Assembly (NCBI GenBank): GCA_905250075.1
Contig: CAJNOP010000033.1
Coordinates: 1,240,613-1,304,612 of the forward strand
DNA from: Rotaria sp. Silwood1
Taxonomy: Eukaryota; Rotifera; Eurotatoria; Philodinida; Philodinidae
Direction of reading: 5' to 3'
DNA length: 64,000 bases
Made by a program: the position numbers and the translations under genes. A model generated the notes under the pieces. It worked only from the letters and a program-made list of their open reading frames with translations. It was not told the origin of the DNA and searched no databases. Shown here one piece after another: positions 50,912-63,139 of the stretch (positions within the stretch are counted from its first letter, which is position 1; each line of letters starts with the position of its first letter).

Positions 50912-51835
50912 TTAGTCTTTTCGTGGTCGAATGGTTTCAATCATAAGTTGTTGATTAGTTCTTATTGTTAACATTGGAAGGATTTGTTGATTTTTTTTAA
51001 ATATATTTTTCATTTTTGGTGTAATAAACATAATCATAATGGATGTAATCATAAGTTCTATTGAGATTTGTACGAATTGTATAGGATAAGCCCATGGTAT
51101 CAAATAATTGGTAATTGTATACATAATAAATATAGTTAGAGTAGGTATATCAAGTACAAGGAATAACAGAAGAAGAAGAATAATTCGTTTCAAAATAAGT
51201 TCATCTCGTTTATTAGCTTTTTGTTGTCTACGTTGGATGTGATTTGATTGACGAATATATCCAAATATAAAACTATATATTAGACAAATAATCAAGAAAG
51301 GAGCTCCAAAGATAATAAATCTCATTAATAAAAATCCACGAATATTTTTAAACGAAACCCAACAGTTATATTCATATGGTAGATATTGAAAATCATTGAA
51401 TAATAAATTAGGAAGAATAAAAACAAATGACAACAACCATTGAATAATGATTGCAATAATAGCTATACCAAATGTTTGTAATATTTTCTTTGTATAAAAA
51501 ATTATGCGAAAGAATCGAAAAATAGCTTGGAGAACAAATGAATAATAAAAGGCACAGAAACAAATATGAGAAAAATAACCAAAAATTTCACACCAACGAC
51601 TTGCAAATGAAACTGATGGATGAACATAACCATCTAAACTATGACCAGCTATATTGAACAACGTAAAGCAAAATATAATGATAGTTAAATAAGTATTACA
51701 AGTCAAAAGGAATGATACGTTCGATCTTGATGAATGAAGAAAAATAAAAATGAATACGAGAACTGTCACAGAAATAATACAACTTAAGGATAAAAATATT
51801 AAAAAAATACTGTTTAAAATTAATATTAAACTCAT
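50912..51835 (-). CDS. Rhodopsin-like GPCR paralogue 2
   Basis: An intronless 307-residue receptor clearly related to paralogue 1. Shared blocks are SNVSFLLTCNTYLTI in TM2, LQAIFRFFRIIF at the end of TM3, AIIIQWLLSF in TM4, FQYLPYEYNCWVSFKNIRG in loop 2 and ANKRDELILKRIILL at TM6. The pairing cysteines are at SRWCEIF and YNCW. The end of TM7 is FITPKMKNIF, again without NPxxY. Loop 2 is nearly identical between paralogues 1 and 2 (SFKNIRG), which makes these two the closer pair. Intact and apparently functional. Confidence 0.85.
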   Translation of the reverse strand: MSLILILNSIFLIFLSLSCIISVTVLVFIFIFLHSSRSNVSFLLTCNTYLTIIIFCFTLFNIAGHSLDGYVHPSVSFASRWCEIFGYFSHICFCAFYYSFVLQAIFRFFRIIFYTKKILQTFGIAIIAIIIQWLLSFVFILPNLLFNDFQYLPYEYNCWVSFKNIRGFLLMRFIIFGAPFLIICLIYSFIFGYIRQSNHIQRRQQKANKRDELILKRIILLLLLFLVLDIPTLTIFIMYTITNYLIPWAYPIQFVQISIELMITSIMIMFITPKMKNIFKKNQQILPMLTIRTNQQLMIETIRPRKD

Positions 51836-52460
51836 TATATGAATAATTTATTTCATTTGTTCATGAATATACGTAATATAAACCATTAATGTTAAATGAC
51901 TCGTAGATATTCGAAATGGTCTAAACAAAAATGAATGATCTGTATATAATAAGTGTTATTCTTATTGGATAGTATGAAGATTGTGATATAAATTCTATAT
52001 TAATCTATCTCCAACGATAGGGCCAAAACATTAACATCGTCTTGTTTTAGATAGACAGCGATATGTGCAGCTGTCACTACATGTGCTATACCATCCAGGA
52101 TGCAAATCACTAGTAAACTGGCTCTTCTTTTGTTCTAGAAAGTGAAGACAACAGTGTAGCTACTTCAATGGCATCGTATATTGTTGATAAAATTACTAGA
52201 CTCTGTTGAGTTCAGAATTTTTGGACCCAAACCGGATGATCTCTAAACGTGGAAACCCAAGCTACCATTACCTGCCCAAAACAAGGGGAACACTAGTGCT
52301 CTGAATTTTGCCACTATCTGTTTCCTACTATAATTAATAAGAGTTAAGTACTCAACTAATAATTTGATGAAAAAACAAATGAAGATCAAAAGCTATATCT
52401 TTCTTTTCTTTTATATAAACGTTATTCGTTCGTTCATTTCAAGAAACATTGAAAATAAAC

Positions 52461-53176
52461 AATAGCTAATGTCCGCGTCAGAATTAAAGAGGGATGGGTG
52501 TAAACCCAATAACTCGATAACGGTAACAGCTAGCGACCTGCGATTTTCACTAATTGAAAGAGGAGCAGTCCGGATATCTTTTTCTCCAATAATGCACAAG
52601 ACGAAATCCCTTTAAAACTAATTCTTTTCGAAAAACATGCAAAAGGATGCATGAAAATGGCCTGCCAGCTAGATGAAATTTTGATTTTGATCTTTTATTT
52701 AGATAGAAGGACTTGAGATCTATAGTTCAAGATACGATACAAATGGTTCTCTTGTTACATGATAACGTTGAGCAAATGGAATCATATATTTACATGCGAA
52801 AATAATAGGAAATTTTGCTGATTTTTTGCTAGGTTTTCGCACTTTTTATCATAATAGTTTGACATTTCGACGAAAATGTAAGGAAAAGTAAGAAAGTGCA
52901 TTGTGTCTTGACCTATACATGTCAAGTCCTTCTATCTAAATCAAAGGTTAAAATCAAAATTTCATCTAACTGGCAGGCCATTTTCATGCATTCTTTTGCA
53001 TGTTTTTGGAGAAGAATTAGTTTTAAAAGGATTTCATCTTGTGCATTATCGGAGAAAAAGTCGTTCGGACTGCTTCTCTATCAATTGTTGAAAATCGCAG
53101 GTCGCTAGCTGTTACCATTACCGAGTTATTAGGTTTACACCCATCCCTCTTTAATTTTGACGTGGACATTACTAAT
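52461..53176. mobile_element. Foldback element with 256-bp inverted arms
   Basis: Arms 52,461-52,716 and 52,921-53,176 are inverted copies with high identity (for example TAACAGCTAGCGACCTGCGA against its inverse TCGCAGGTCGCTAGCTGTTA; GAAAATGGCCTGCCAG against CTGGCAGGCCATTTTC). They are separated by about 200 bp. Outer ends read TAGCTAATGTCC and the inverse GGACATTACTAAT. It has no coding capacity. A related older piece is at 34,799-34,880. Confidence 0.85.
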
Positions 53177-54429
53177 TATATTCTTACAAAAAACATTCGA
53201 TGAAGCTCTTTTTTTTCTAGATGTCTTACATAAAATTGGCTCTTTTAATCAATTTTTTTTAATCGCTGATTAAATTGTGGTCTCTGATCAGTTTTTGCTT
53301 AGATGTCTGTCACAACTGTAAGAGAGCAGGAAACAGGTGCAGACTTAGCTCTTTACACTTTAACCCTTGTTTAGGTCGTGTCTCACAAAATCAAAGATTA
53401 AAAACCCTATTGGACTTCTTCTGTTGCATACTAACAAATTGATAGCTGACTATTGTTTATTTTTCATTGTACGTTACAATGAAATCTTACCGTAATATTA
53501 TATTAGTGAATATCTCGATTCATTCATCAATGAAAAATATTCTTCGCAGTGATTTCTATGAATAGTTAACATGACTTTAACTTCATTATTTATTAGTATC
53601 GATACACTTAATTAAGTAGTAATTTGTTCTCTTTTATTTCTGCTTTAATTTGAACCACTTTGAAATAAGAATGAAAACAAGATACCTTTGTTCATTTAAT
53701 GTTTCATATAGTTAATTAAGGAAAACATCAAATGTCATTGAATGCAGTGTATGGATTTAGTACACTATGATAAAAATAGGAAAAGGCGATGAACACGAAG
53801 TTCTATTGATTTGTTTTGTTTCTAAGTAATATTTGAGATATTGTACTTCTTATTTGATCAAGTAATCTCTAGATGAAAAAAAAGACTTTCACCAGCATCA
53901 AAACAATCAAATCTAGCAGAAAAGAATCATGAAAACAAAGAAAGTAACGGAAACTATAAAAATAAAATGCAAAAAAAGAATTCAGATGGAAAAAAATTAC
54001 AAAGCGGATGAATGTTTCATCAAATCCGATTTTACTTATCTTATTGTATTTATTTTCTTTTTACTGATATATGGTACTCTAACAAAAAGGGCATACAGTA
54101 GAAGTCATCAAAAACAAAATACAATGGTTGAGTTTTGAAAAACAAACCAGATTAGTAGAATAAAATACTTTTTTTGGATTGCTTTCTAATTCATCATAGA
54201 ATAGACAGACCAAAAATATTATTAGCACAAAAGACTAAGAAAAATGAATAGAAAACAATTGTGAAAGGGTATTTATAATACAGTACTGAGAATAGAGCTG
54301 TATAAATGAAAGTAATGCGTTTTTAATAAATATAATAGATTCATTATGACACCTTGTTTCTTATCATAGAGACAATAGTGAAACCAAGATGAAACTAGCA
54401 TTCTTAGGTAGTGGTATCTTATCTTTTAT

Positions 54430-54860
54430 TATTAACATATGACGGCAGTCTCACATCTGATAAATCGCTTGTGATTCAAGATTACGTGCATTACGCAAAG
54501 CCAAGTGAACTATGAGTATCCTGGAAATAATGCACATTTCTTAGCTTAATGCTGCTGAAATATTGCATTTTTACGGTAGTTTTTAAAATGATGCCGTAGT
54601 TTTCCTTCTGGAAAAATGATCTTGAGATTTCAATTTCAAACTTTGCATAGAGAGAATCCTTAGCGAGAATAGTTTCACATCTTATCATTATTCCTATTTT
54701 AAAATTTAGCTATGCTGAAAGTCTGTTTCACAAAAAACTATTCTCATCAAGTTCCCTCTCAGTATAAAGTTTCACGTGAAAATTCCAAAATAAGTTCTTT
54801 TGGTAGTTCTGAGAAGGACTACAATATTCATTTCAAAGTGTCCACATGACAGTAAACTAA
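54430..54860. repeat. Palindromic repeat, third copy
   Basis: The left arm has TTCAAACTTTGCATAGAGA and GCGAGAATAGTTTCAC; the right arm is inverted (ACTATTCTCATCAAG, TATAAAGTTTCACGTG). Same family as 7,490 and 40,635. The outer part resembles 30.7 kb. Confidence 0.55.
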
Positions 54861-56754
54861 GGTTGTATAAAAAATAGTTAGTCATTAGAATTAAAATTTA
54901 CGTATGATAATTACAATAATTTAATAGCATTAAGAACCTATAGAAATAACGTAAAGTTTCTTTCTTGTGTCTAAAATATATACATTGTTGCTAATTGTTG
55001 TAATTCTGAAGGTTAAAGTTTAGATGAATTTTTTATAAAATAAATATTTTAGTATACGTCAACGATAAAATAAAGTCTGAAGCACTAACTAGAACATGTG
55101 ATATTGAGGACTGACTCAACGGATCATACTCTAGCAATCACACCTAATCATGACTTGATTATTACAAGAACTTCGTCAAAATTATTTGAGGAATGTATAA
55201 CGTGTTACTAACGGAATTCGAAACGACTACCAGGTTCAGGATGAAAAAATTGTTATGAAATTAGGATTACGAGTCAAGCCTACATCCAACATTTTTGGAC
55301 TCGACAGACTCTAACAGCAACACAGTTGCAAATTAACAATTGGAAATATATTTAGCTTGGTTAGATATGTAGAGAGAAAATAAAAAAATATCACCTAGTT
55401 GATATAAATATACATAAAATTAGCAGATATATGGTATCTTTAGTATAAAGGCAACACTGACCAAAAAAAAACATAATTTTTTATAAGACGATAGATAAAG
55501 TAAAATTTTTGTTTGTTTCTATCTTTCTGCATTGTAAGACAACGCGTCTAAAACAAATGAAATATTCATAACATCGACGAAAGCTATGAACAAAAAAAAG
55601 AAAAATCTATACTGAAAATTTGCTTTTATATATATCTAATTACATCTATGAAACAAGAAATCTGTGAAGTTTATTTTATAGAAGCAAAACAGGAACTGAC
55701 TATGTAGTGAAGACGATCCATGAAAACTGAAGGTACGAGAAAAAAAAATGTTCAATTGAAATATGTAAATGACAACCTGTGTATCTATGGATAGACCTTC
55801 AATGAATGGTAATTCTTATGAATATACTGAGTTCAAGGTACTAAGGCACTGGAACAATGTTCATAATACACGGGTGGTACCTAGATAAGTTCTTAAATAC
55901 TTGTTCAGTTCCTAGGCCATTATATGAAAGTTTTTCAAAAAGTTAGTCGATTTTAAAACCTAAACATGTTTAATACGTACAGAAAATAGAATACTCGAAA
56001 TTCAATATATTTATTACAGTTGGCATCTAAATTAGAATATTTTTCGTATAATGTCGATGAAAAATATTTTAAAAACTAATGTCTACATTTGCAATATAAA
56101 TATGGCTTCACTATTTATTCTAATCTTATATAATTCGAAACAACAATCTAACATCTCAATACGGCAAGAAGAGAGACTGAAATTCCTAGACACACACACA
56201 ATAGATAATGCCAATCATGCTATATTACTATTGAATAATTAAACAAAACCTTTGTCTTACTCCAAAGTATTTTGATTTGGTCTTAATAAACGATTCTATT
56301 TTTAAATGTAATTTAATCCAATGAATAGTTAGTCCTACTGCTTTCTAAAAACATCAATTACTCAATTATGGTCTGATGCTAGACAGAATTGTTTTTGTCT
56401 TCACAAAATATATCCTGATTTATTGGTCAAGCATGAAAGGAGAAAATACGAGAAGAAAAATAATAGATAATATATAATAATGTTACGACACGGACAGAAT
56501 GCAACAGACCAACGCAAAACATAATACGATTTTATCTGACTGAATATATTTGAATAGAATACAAACTTTAACATGATAATTTTCAAAATGATTTTTTTTT
56601 ATTGATAAAATCAAGCAAAAAAAAACAAACATTTGTATTATTTATTAATTTGATTAAGTTTTACATACATCTGTGCTTTGAATATGGATTCTTGACATTT
56701 GAAAAAAAACATACAAATGAGTGACTATTTTTAAATAGAAGCATATTGTTCAAC

Positions 56755-57690
56755 TTAAAATTTTTCCTTAGGATCATGATGATCAGATACTTGTGTATTG
56801 TGATATTGAACTCTTATTTCAACGTTTGGATGTACTTGGGTTGATCTCCATTTCAATTTTTCTCGAATTTGTGAAGTCGTTGAAGCAAGAACAAGCGACA
56901 TAACTAATTGAGAAATGGATGAAATAAATGCTAGAAAAGTATAGTTCCACGCTGATGTATAACCAGTTATGATGTAGAGTATCCAAACTACAAATGACGG
57001 TATAGATAATATTTCTAGAAAGACGAATAAAATAATAATTCTTTTGAAAACAATCATATCTCGTTTATTTATATTTTGTCGAATTTGTATTGTGTTTGTT
57101 GTTCGACGAATATATCGTATAATATGAAAATAAATTAAAAATATTGTATTTATAGGTAAGATATATGTTACCATTACCATGATTGCTATACCACTAGAGT
57201 TATTCATGGAAATTCCGCACTGATATTCACTTGGTATATATTCAAACTTATTTAGGCATATATACAAAAGATTAATAAGAAAAACAAAGAACCATTGAAT
57301 AATAATGGCTATAGAAAATACTCGAATTGATCGAAGTGCTGTTCTTTGAAAGAAAACAATTCGAAATAGTCGAAAAACAGCTTGAAGAAGTAATGAATAT
57401 GATATCGCAGATTGACCAACAATTATTAAATAAGCTCGAATTTCACATGAAGAAATTCTAAATGATGTCCAAGAATTCAGATTACCCAAAAACGAAGTTA
57501 AAGATGTTTCAAATAAAGTAGTAGATGATAAAATCAATGCCAAATAACTATTACTTATTATAATCAATAATACATTGGATGTCAATGGACGAATATTAAT
57601 ACAAATGAGTACTAAGAATACTATATGAAAAATAGTACCAAAAAATAAAAATACCAAATTCAAACCATAAATAATGATGGAAAAATTCAT
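56755..57690 (-). CDS. Rhodopsin-like GPCR paralogue 3
   Basis: An intronless 311-residue receptor, the most divergent of the three. It keeps SNVLLIIISNSYLALI (TM2), LQAVFRLFRIVFFQRTALRS (TM3 end), AIIIQWFFVF (TM4), FEYIPSEYQCGIS (loop 2) and NINKRDMIVFKRIIIL (TM6). TM3 cysteine is in SSCEIRAYL. The TM7 end is STTSQIREKLKW, differing from the FITP of its relatives. The C-terminal tail is longer and His-rich (YHNTQVSDHHDPKEKF). Same strand and similar spacing as the others. Intact reading frame; ligand unknown. Confidence 0.84.
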   Translation of the reverse strand: MNFSIIIYGLNLVFLFFGTIFHIVFLVLICINIRPLTSNVLLIIISNSYLALILSSTTLFETSLTSFLGNLNSWTSFRISSCEIRAYLIIVGQSAISYSLLLQAVFRLFRIVFFQRTALRSIRVFSIAIIIQWFFVFLINLLYICLNKFEYIPSEYQCGISMNNSSGIAIMVMVTYILPINTIFLIYFHIIRYIRRTTNTIQIRQNINKRDMIVFKRIIILFVFLEILSIPSFVVWILYIITGYTSAWNYTFLAFISSISQLVMSLVLASTTSQIREKLKWRSTQVHPNVEIRVQYHNTQVSDHHDPKEKF

Positions 57691-60600
57691 CGTCTATATA
57701 CTTGAGTAATATAAAAGATAATTGTAAAAATTTATGAATTGAATTACGAACCACAATAGTACATTCAATCTTTATACACTTGAATTTAAACTATGTCGTT
57801 AGAGTGAGCAAAGATTTTTTTCTATCTATAACTTTATAGACAGATCAAAATCAAATTCAATTATAATGTCAAGTTTCACAAATTAGTTTTTTTAATCCTG
57901 TAACACCAATTAATAAGCTCAGAACTAACACTGAAATCTCTCTATATATATAAAAACCAATTTACATCAGCTTCTTTATAATTGTACGGTATTATTTATA
58001 AAGGATAGCCAACTAAAAACGATAAGAATGAGAAAATGACATACTTCAGTATTCCATAGAGCCGATGTACTCTGTAGTCACCCAGAATACAGGAAATACG
58101 AAGAGAACCGAGATATTCTTGTATTCCCAAGATTCTCACTGTACTTTCGGAGCCTAGAGAGTATAATGGGAGTAGATCGTTTTCCCCTTGAATATTTGAC
58201 AAGTAAAATTCCTCATTAGAAAAATGATACATAGTTTATATGGTGACCCGACACTTGATCCTTTATTGATTAATTACGAAAGAAATTACATCAATATTCA
58301 ATAATTTTGTTGAACTCAGAAGTAGTGCACAGTAGAGATGGACACAGTACAAATTTTTCTTTCCCACCTGCTATCTGACCCTGTCCTGGTGAGCAGTAGG
58401 ATGGGTATAGATTATAGTTTTGTTCTGTTCTGTGTCCATCTGAAGTACGCACAAAATGGCGCCATATTCCTACAGTATTAATAACTCGTTAGTATATTTC
58501 TCCATAGCTGAACGAATCATCTTAATAAAAATCAAGGGTATCAGGGTTTGTGCGTTGCTGTATGTGAACAGAACATCTACATCCCATTGCGATCGGAATC
58601 ACACTCCCTATAGATAAGCAAAGCCATCAAGTAGAGGTTGGTACTTGGTTTTCACGGATATCACAATTTACACAGTTTTAAAAAATCGTAAAGCTAGAAC
58701 AGTAATGGAAACTGGATAACAAAAATAAAAATAATTTGAAAACCTTACTTGCTTTCGTACAAATGACTGATTTGGCTATGGAGGAGTATAATAGAGACTC
58801 ATCGACCTCATAGGAAAATGTTGCATGGCTTCTGTCTGCTAAACTTGTATTGAAGAAAGTTATTGAATAGTGATTTAATTTCTTTCGTAATTAATCAATA
58901 AAGGCTCAAGTGTCGGAAGCTCAACTGTCGGTGTATGAGTTTATATGAATATTATGTGTTATTTGTCATAAAATAGGCGCATTACATTACATACAACATG
59001 CTCATAAAAAAGTTTTCGTTACCAGAATTTAGCTCGTGTCCTCCACTTTGCATTTATATAGATTCAATGTTTTTTTAGAACAATTCTGGAAAAAGAATAA
59101 CTTAGTTTAACAGATAGTTCAAAAAAATTTATTCAGTATTGTCTATATCATCATCAGACTAATTATATCATTTATGCATATGACTCTGTGAAATTGAACT
59201 TATCATTCGTTTAAACATGTCACAATTTGTTGGTTAAAATGAGATATTCTGGAACAGGAAAAACAGTCAAGAAAAGCAATTTTTATTTGGATCTACTTTA
59301 TGGATAGCTTCAAAAAAAAGAGATATAGAATCCATATGCAATTAATATGTGATAAGATACGCTTGTAACGAACGTTTATTTACGGAGCCGACTTTGGTTT
59401 TGCTAATATAAAAGTGGTATTTAGAAGACCTCTTTTCCTTTATATCAAGTGACTATCTAACTGTAACAAATTATGTGATGTGTTTATTAGATTATTGATA
59501 TTAAAATGTTTATGAATATTTATCAAAGATAGTGTCTGCTTTATGACTGAATCGGAAGTTGAACATTATGCTGAGTATTTGTTTAAGAAATTGAAGCACT
59601 TTCCAATTACACTTTGAGTTGCTGTCAGCTCCTTATCCAAAATGTCCTAGTTGATTAAAATAAATCTTTCAATAAGTTTATACAAATTTCAATTGTTCTA
59701 TACAAATTAAATCCTTTAGATAAGTAATTATCACAAAATACATAAGAAAGCCAGTAAGTTTTTATTATCATCTTCGTATTTATTTCTTGTGGTATGTCGC
59801 TCTCATTTTATATTTTTGTATCATTTTTGCATTCATTGTTTTGATTTAATTATGATATATTAACATTTGATAAGTTATTGATGCATGGTTAAACAGATTA
59901 TTGCATGTTCTTTGACTGTACAAGTTACGTTTATTACATTTATTTTATCAAAAGAAAATTTTTTTTGATTTGTTGATATTAATCATCTAGCCATGAGTGT
60001 GTCGTATATCTAAATACTTCATTTCTATTCAATATCCATGAATTATGTTTTCCTATTTATTCTAAAATAAAAGCAAGAATCATGATAAATGAGAACATTT
60101 GCGTAGGTATTTTGTTTTTTTGATGGAACAACATCTCTTGACGTATGAAATTAAAACATTAGAGAATTTTTTTTTATAATTAAATTCAAAAATTATCAGC
60201 GCTCATCCTAGATACTTTTAGTACGATTTATAAGGTAAAAGAGAAGTATTATATAAAAAAGTCATTAAAATAAATTTTGAAATAATCCTATTTTCGAAAT
60301 ATTGCATACTTTACTGCTGATTTTTTCTTTTCTTTAGAAAAATTTCATGACCAGTAGAAAAACATTATGTTAAAGTCGATTATTAACATCAGAGATAGAA
60401 AGATGAATTTAAAAATGATTCAATATTCTAATCTAGTATGTAATTGCATGTTTTTCTGTTGCTTGATTGACTTCTTTCAAATATGCAGAGCATGCATCAA
60501 AGATATTCGAGAAAATTTGATTAAACTTCGAAGAAATCAAAACACAAATTTTTTTATTTTTCAACTTTCTATTTCGTCGTTTTTACACTATTTGGCTCAT

Positions 60601-61949
60601 TTAGAGTAACTTTAAAACCTACTTTTTGAAATTAGATTGTTTACGTAGAGCATAAAAATTTCGGCGCTGATCAATCATTCAACTGAGACGAATTAAGAAG
60701 GAAAAAAGTGAGGAAAAATTTTAAATAATAATCCCACTGAAATTTGAACTTTGCCATAATATTCTTCGTAAAACTTTACAATCTTTAATATCCATTTAAC
60801 AATATTAGCAACAATATTTGTGAAACAAAGTTTTGAATTATAAGAAATGTACAAGCACGAAGAAATCTGTTTTTAACCAACAACTGTTGTCATTCTACGT
60901 TTTTTTGTCATACTAATCACATAACAGTTTTAACTGTTTAAATCAAAAGTCATATATGTTTGTTCAGAATTAACTTCTACATTCGATGGAATGAGAACGA
61001 ACGTTTCATTAAACAGATTTGGATCTGAAAAACATGGTTTTCAAACGAACTGATAGATGTTAGTTCTAAGTCTTTTTCTCGTGAAGGATAGACTAAAAAA
61101 AAACCATTGAGAAAATCATAGGAGCATTGAGCTAAAAATTCTCTATCTATTGATGTGAACAAATTTTTTTTGGCATCTGATTTGATTAGCGGAGAATTGC
61201 ATAAAGTCATCCATATCTGCAAGCAAAATAAATGAGACCACAAGTGGACAATTGAGCAGCGCTAAATTATCTGAATTCTGTATGAACAAGACAATTTCAG
61301 TGGAAAAACAAAAGTGCCAGTTTTATCTGGACAGCATGTTAGTATCTGATGGTTTGAAACTCTTGTAATGAATCATCTTCATTAATATGTTAATGCAATG
61401 ATTTAAATGTGTCTTTCAAATTTTTGATGAAAAATACTTGCATAATTTTACGTATGATGCAAAAGTGACAATCTGGATTTCTCTTTAATAGAAAGGTGCT
61501 GAAAAAAGCATTCTTTTTCTTACTAAAAGATAGAATTTTTTTTTCTCTTTCGAATTGTTTATGATTTATTTTTATCACATGTCCGTAAAGGAAATGACAG
61601 AAAAGAAAAGAAAAGAATTCCATAAAAAAAAGACACATTATGTCGACCTCTTTATTTTCTCTTCAACAGATACGTTGTGAAAAGAAGAAGGTTTTTATTT
61701 ATCACATCTATATATACAAAGAATGATGTCTGTCTGTTCGCAATGCATTTCCATACCGTACGAGCAAATGCAACCGAACTTTCCAAGAATCTTCCTCTCA
61801 TCCAGAAGAAGGTCGACATCTACTTTTTTTTTCAAAAAAAGTTGATCCTTCGCCCGGAAAAGACCTGCCTTTCTTGCTAGCCAATCAGATTGCAGTATTC
61901 TGTACTATAGAAGTACTACTAAGCACCACTTCGTGACCACACAGAAAAC
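57691..61949. other. Gene-poor spacer right of the GPCR array
   Basis: No supportable gene. Contains the long-TIR element at 58,245-58,921 with a smaller inverted repeat nested in it. The rest is AT-rich sequence without recognisable coding, and several short open frames (60,367-60,609; 61,390-61,638) look random. Confidence 0.45.
58245..58921. mobile_element. Long-TIR element of about 680 bp
   Basis: Left CGACACTTGATCCTTTATTG and inverted right CGACACTTGAGCCTTTATTG continue as near-identical sequence (ATTAATTACGAAAGAAATTA) for about 65-70 bp. No transposase. Inside, at about 58,335-58,442, AGATGGACACAGTAC and CTGTTCTGTGTCCATCT form a second, shorter inverted repeat, probably a nested MITE. 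Confidence 0.75.
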
Positions 61950-62560
61950 ATGGAACCAGAGGTTTTCAAGGGTAGTGAGTTCGAATCTGAAGCCCATTTG
62001 TCTCAAAATCTGATTGGTTGTCCGGAAACCAATAGGAACACAGCTCCTAAGAAAACAGACGAAAGCACTCAATACTTTCAGGAAAACGATAACGCAGGGG
62101 TTTTTGGACGTGATAAGTTCGAATCTGGGTTCATTCGCCTAGAAATCTGATTGATTGGCCCACACCGAACAGGAATTCAACTGCTAAGAAGGCAGCTAAT
62201 CAAACCTGCGTTTTCTGGAAAAAAGTCAGGTAGGGGTTTTCACAAGCGATAATTTCAAATTAGGGGTCTATTCACCTCGGAATCTTATTGTTTAGCTCGA
62301 AATCAAAAGGAATCGAGTTTGTAAGAAAACGAATATCACTGGATGATCGGAGGAAGGACATTAGGAATTGGAAGTCTATTGAGCTCGATATCCCACCGGA
62401 GCACCCGTGGCTCTACTGAGTGACCGATACCAGACACAAATCGAGTTTTAGAGAAATTGGTTTCCTGGGAGTCGTGTGAGACGGGGATTTCGAATAAATA
62501 GTCTATGAGATGCAAAATTTGTTCATCATAGATATCGACTCCTTAGGTTGCTAAAGGGTC
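61950..62560. repeat. Degenerate tandem repeat, about 138-bp unit
   Basis: AGTTCGAATCTG at 61,978 recurs at 62,116 (138 bp) and, eroded, at 62,252. Each is followed by similar blocks (CTGATTGGTTG / CTGATTGATTG / CTTATTGTTTAG; AGGAACACAGCTCCTAAGA / AGGAATTCAACTGCTAAGA). Fainter copies may continue near 62,376 and 62,487. An open frame across the first units is probably incidental. Confidence 0.6.
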
Positions 62561-62849
62561 TGTTCCACAAAAATCTTTCTGTCTGTATTTCTTTGCAATC
62601 AATCGGCATTCAATCTGATTCCTGTAGTACAAAGTACGATATATCATCGTAATTCTCCCGCTCAATAGGTACCCAGTGAAAAAATGTTAGATTGTATCAG
62701 ATTATGTGAGATTTTAACCAGATTTTTGTAAAACAAAATCCAAATTATAATCGATTGAAATCTTCTAAATCAACTATAATTTGATTTTTAATCAAAAAAG
62801 TAATCTTCTAAATCCAGTAAAACTTTGATTAAAATCAGGTAATTCTTGA

Positions 62850-62990
62850 GGGCGGGTGTGGGTGTGGGTGGGTTTGGGTAGGGTATGGGTGGGTGTGGGT
62901 GGGGTGCGGGTGTGGGTGTCGGTGCGGTGTGGGTGGGTGTGGGTGTGGGTGAGTGTGGGCGGGTGTGGGTGTGGTGTGGGTATGGGTGAG
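62850..62990 (+). repeat. G-rich TGTGGG-type telomere-like tract
   Basis: About 140 bp of irregular GGGTGTGGGTGTGGGTGGG repeats with single-base variants. The unit matches the TGTGGG telomeric repeat that I recall being reported for bdelloid rotifers. G-rich polarity points to the right, as if a chromosome end lay there. Confidence 0.75.
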
Positions 62991-63003
62991 TATTTATTGC
63001 TTC

Positions 63004-63022
63004 CACACGCACACCCACACCC
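63004..63022 (-). repeat. C-rich inverted telomere-like tract at gap edge
   Basis: CACACGCACACCCACACCC runs straight into the N block, with the opposite polarity to the tract at 62,850-62,990 and about 13 bp of non-repeat sequence between. Confidence 0.6.
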
Positions 63023-63122
63023 NNNNNNNNNNNNNNNNNNNNNNNNNNNNNNNNNNNNNNNNNNNNNNNNNNNNNNNNNNNNNNNNNNNNNNNNNNNNNN
63101 NNNNNNNNNNNNNNNNNNNNNN
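63023..63122. other. Assembly gap, 100 N
   Basis: Exactly 100 unknown bases, the conventional size for a scaffold join of unknown length. Order and orientation of the right 878 bp depend on the scaffolding evidence. Confidence 0.98.
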
Positions 63123-63139
63123 TGATTAGGTTTTCTTAC

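Larger units (their letters stand above)
51836..56754. other. 4.9-kb spacer between GPCR 2 and 3
   Basis: No supportable gene. It contains the foldback element 52,461-53,176, a palindromic repeat at 54,430-54,860, and unassigned moderately GC-rich patches at 52,010-52,310 and 55,080-55,340 that could be eroded coding or repeat sequence. Small frames are not convincing. Confidence 0.45.
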
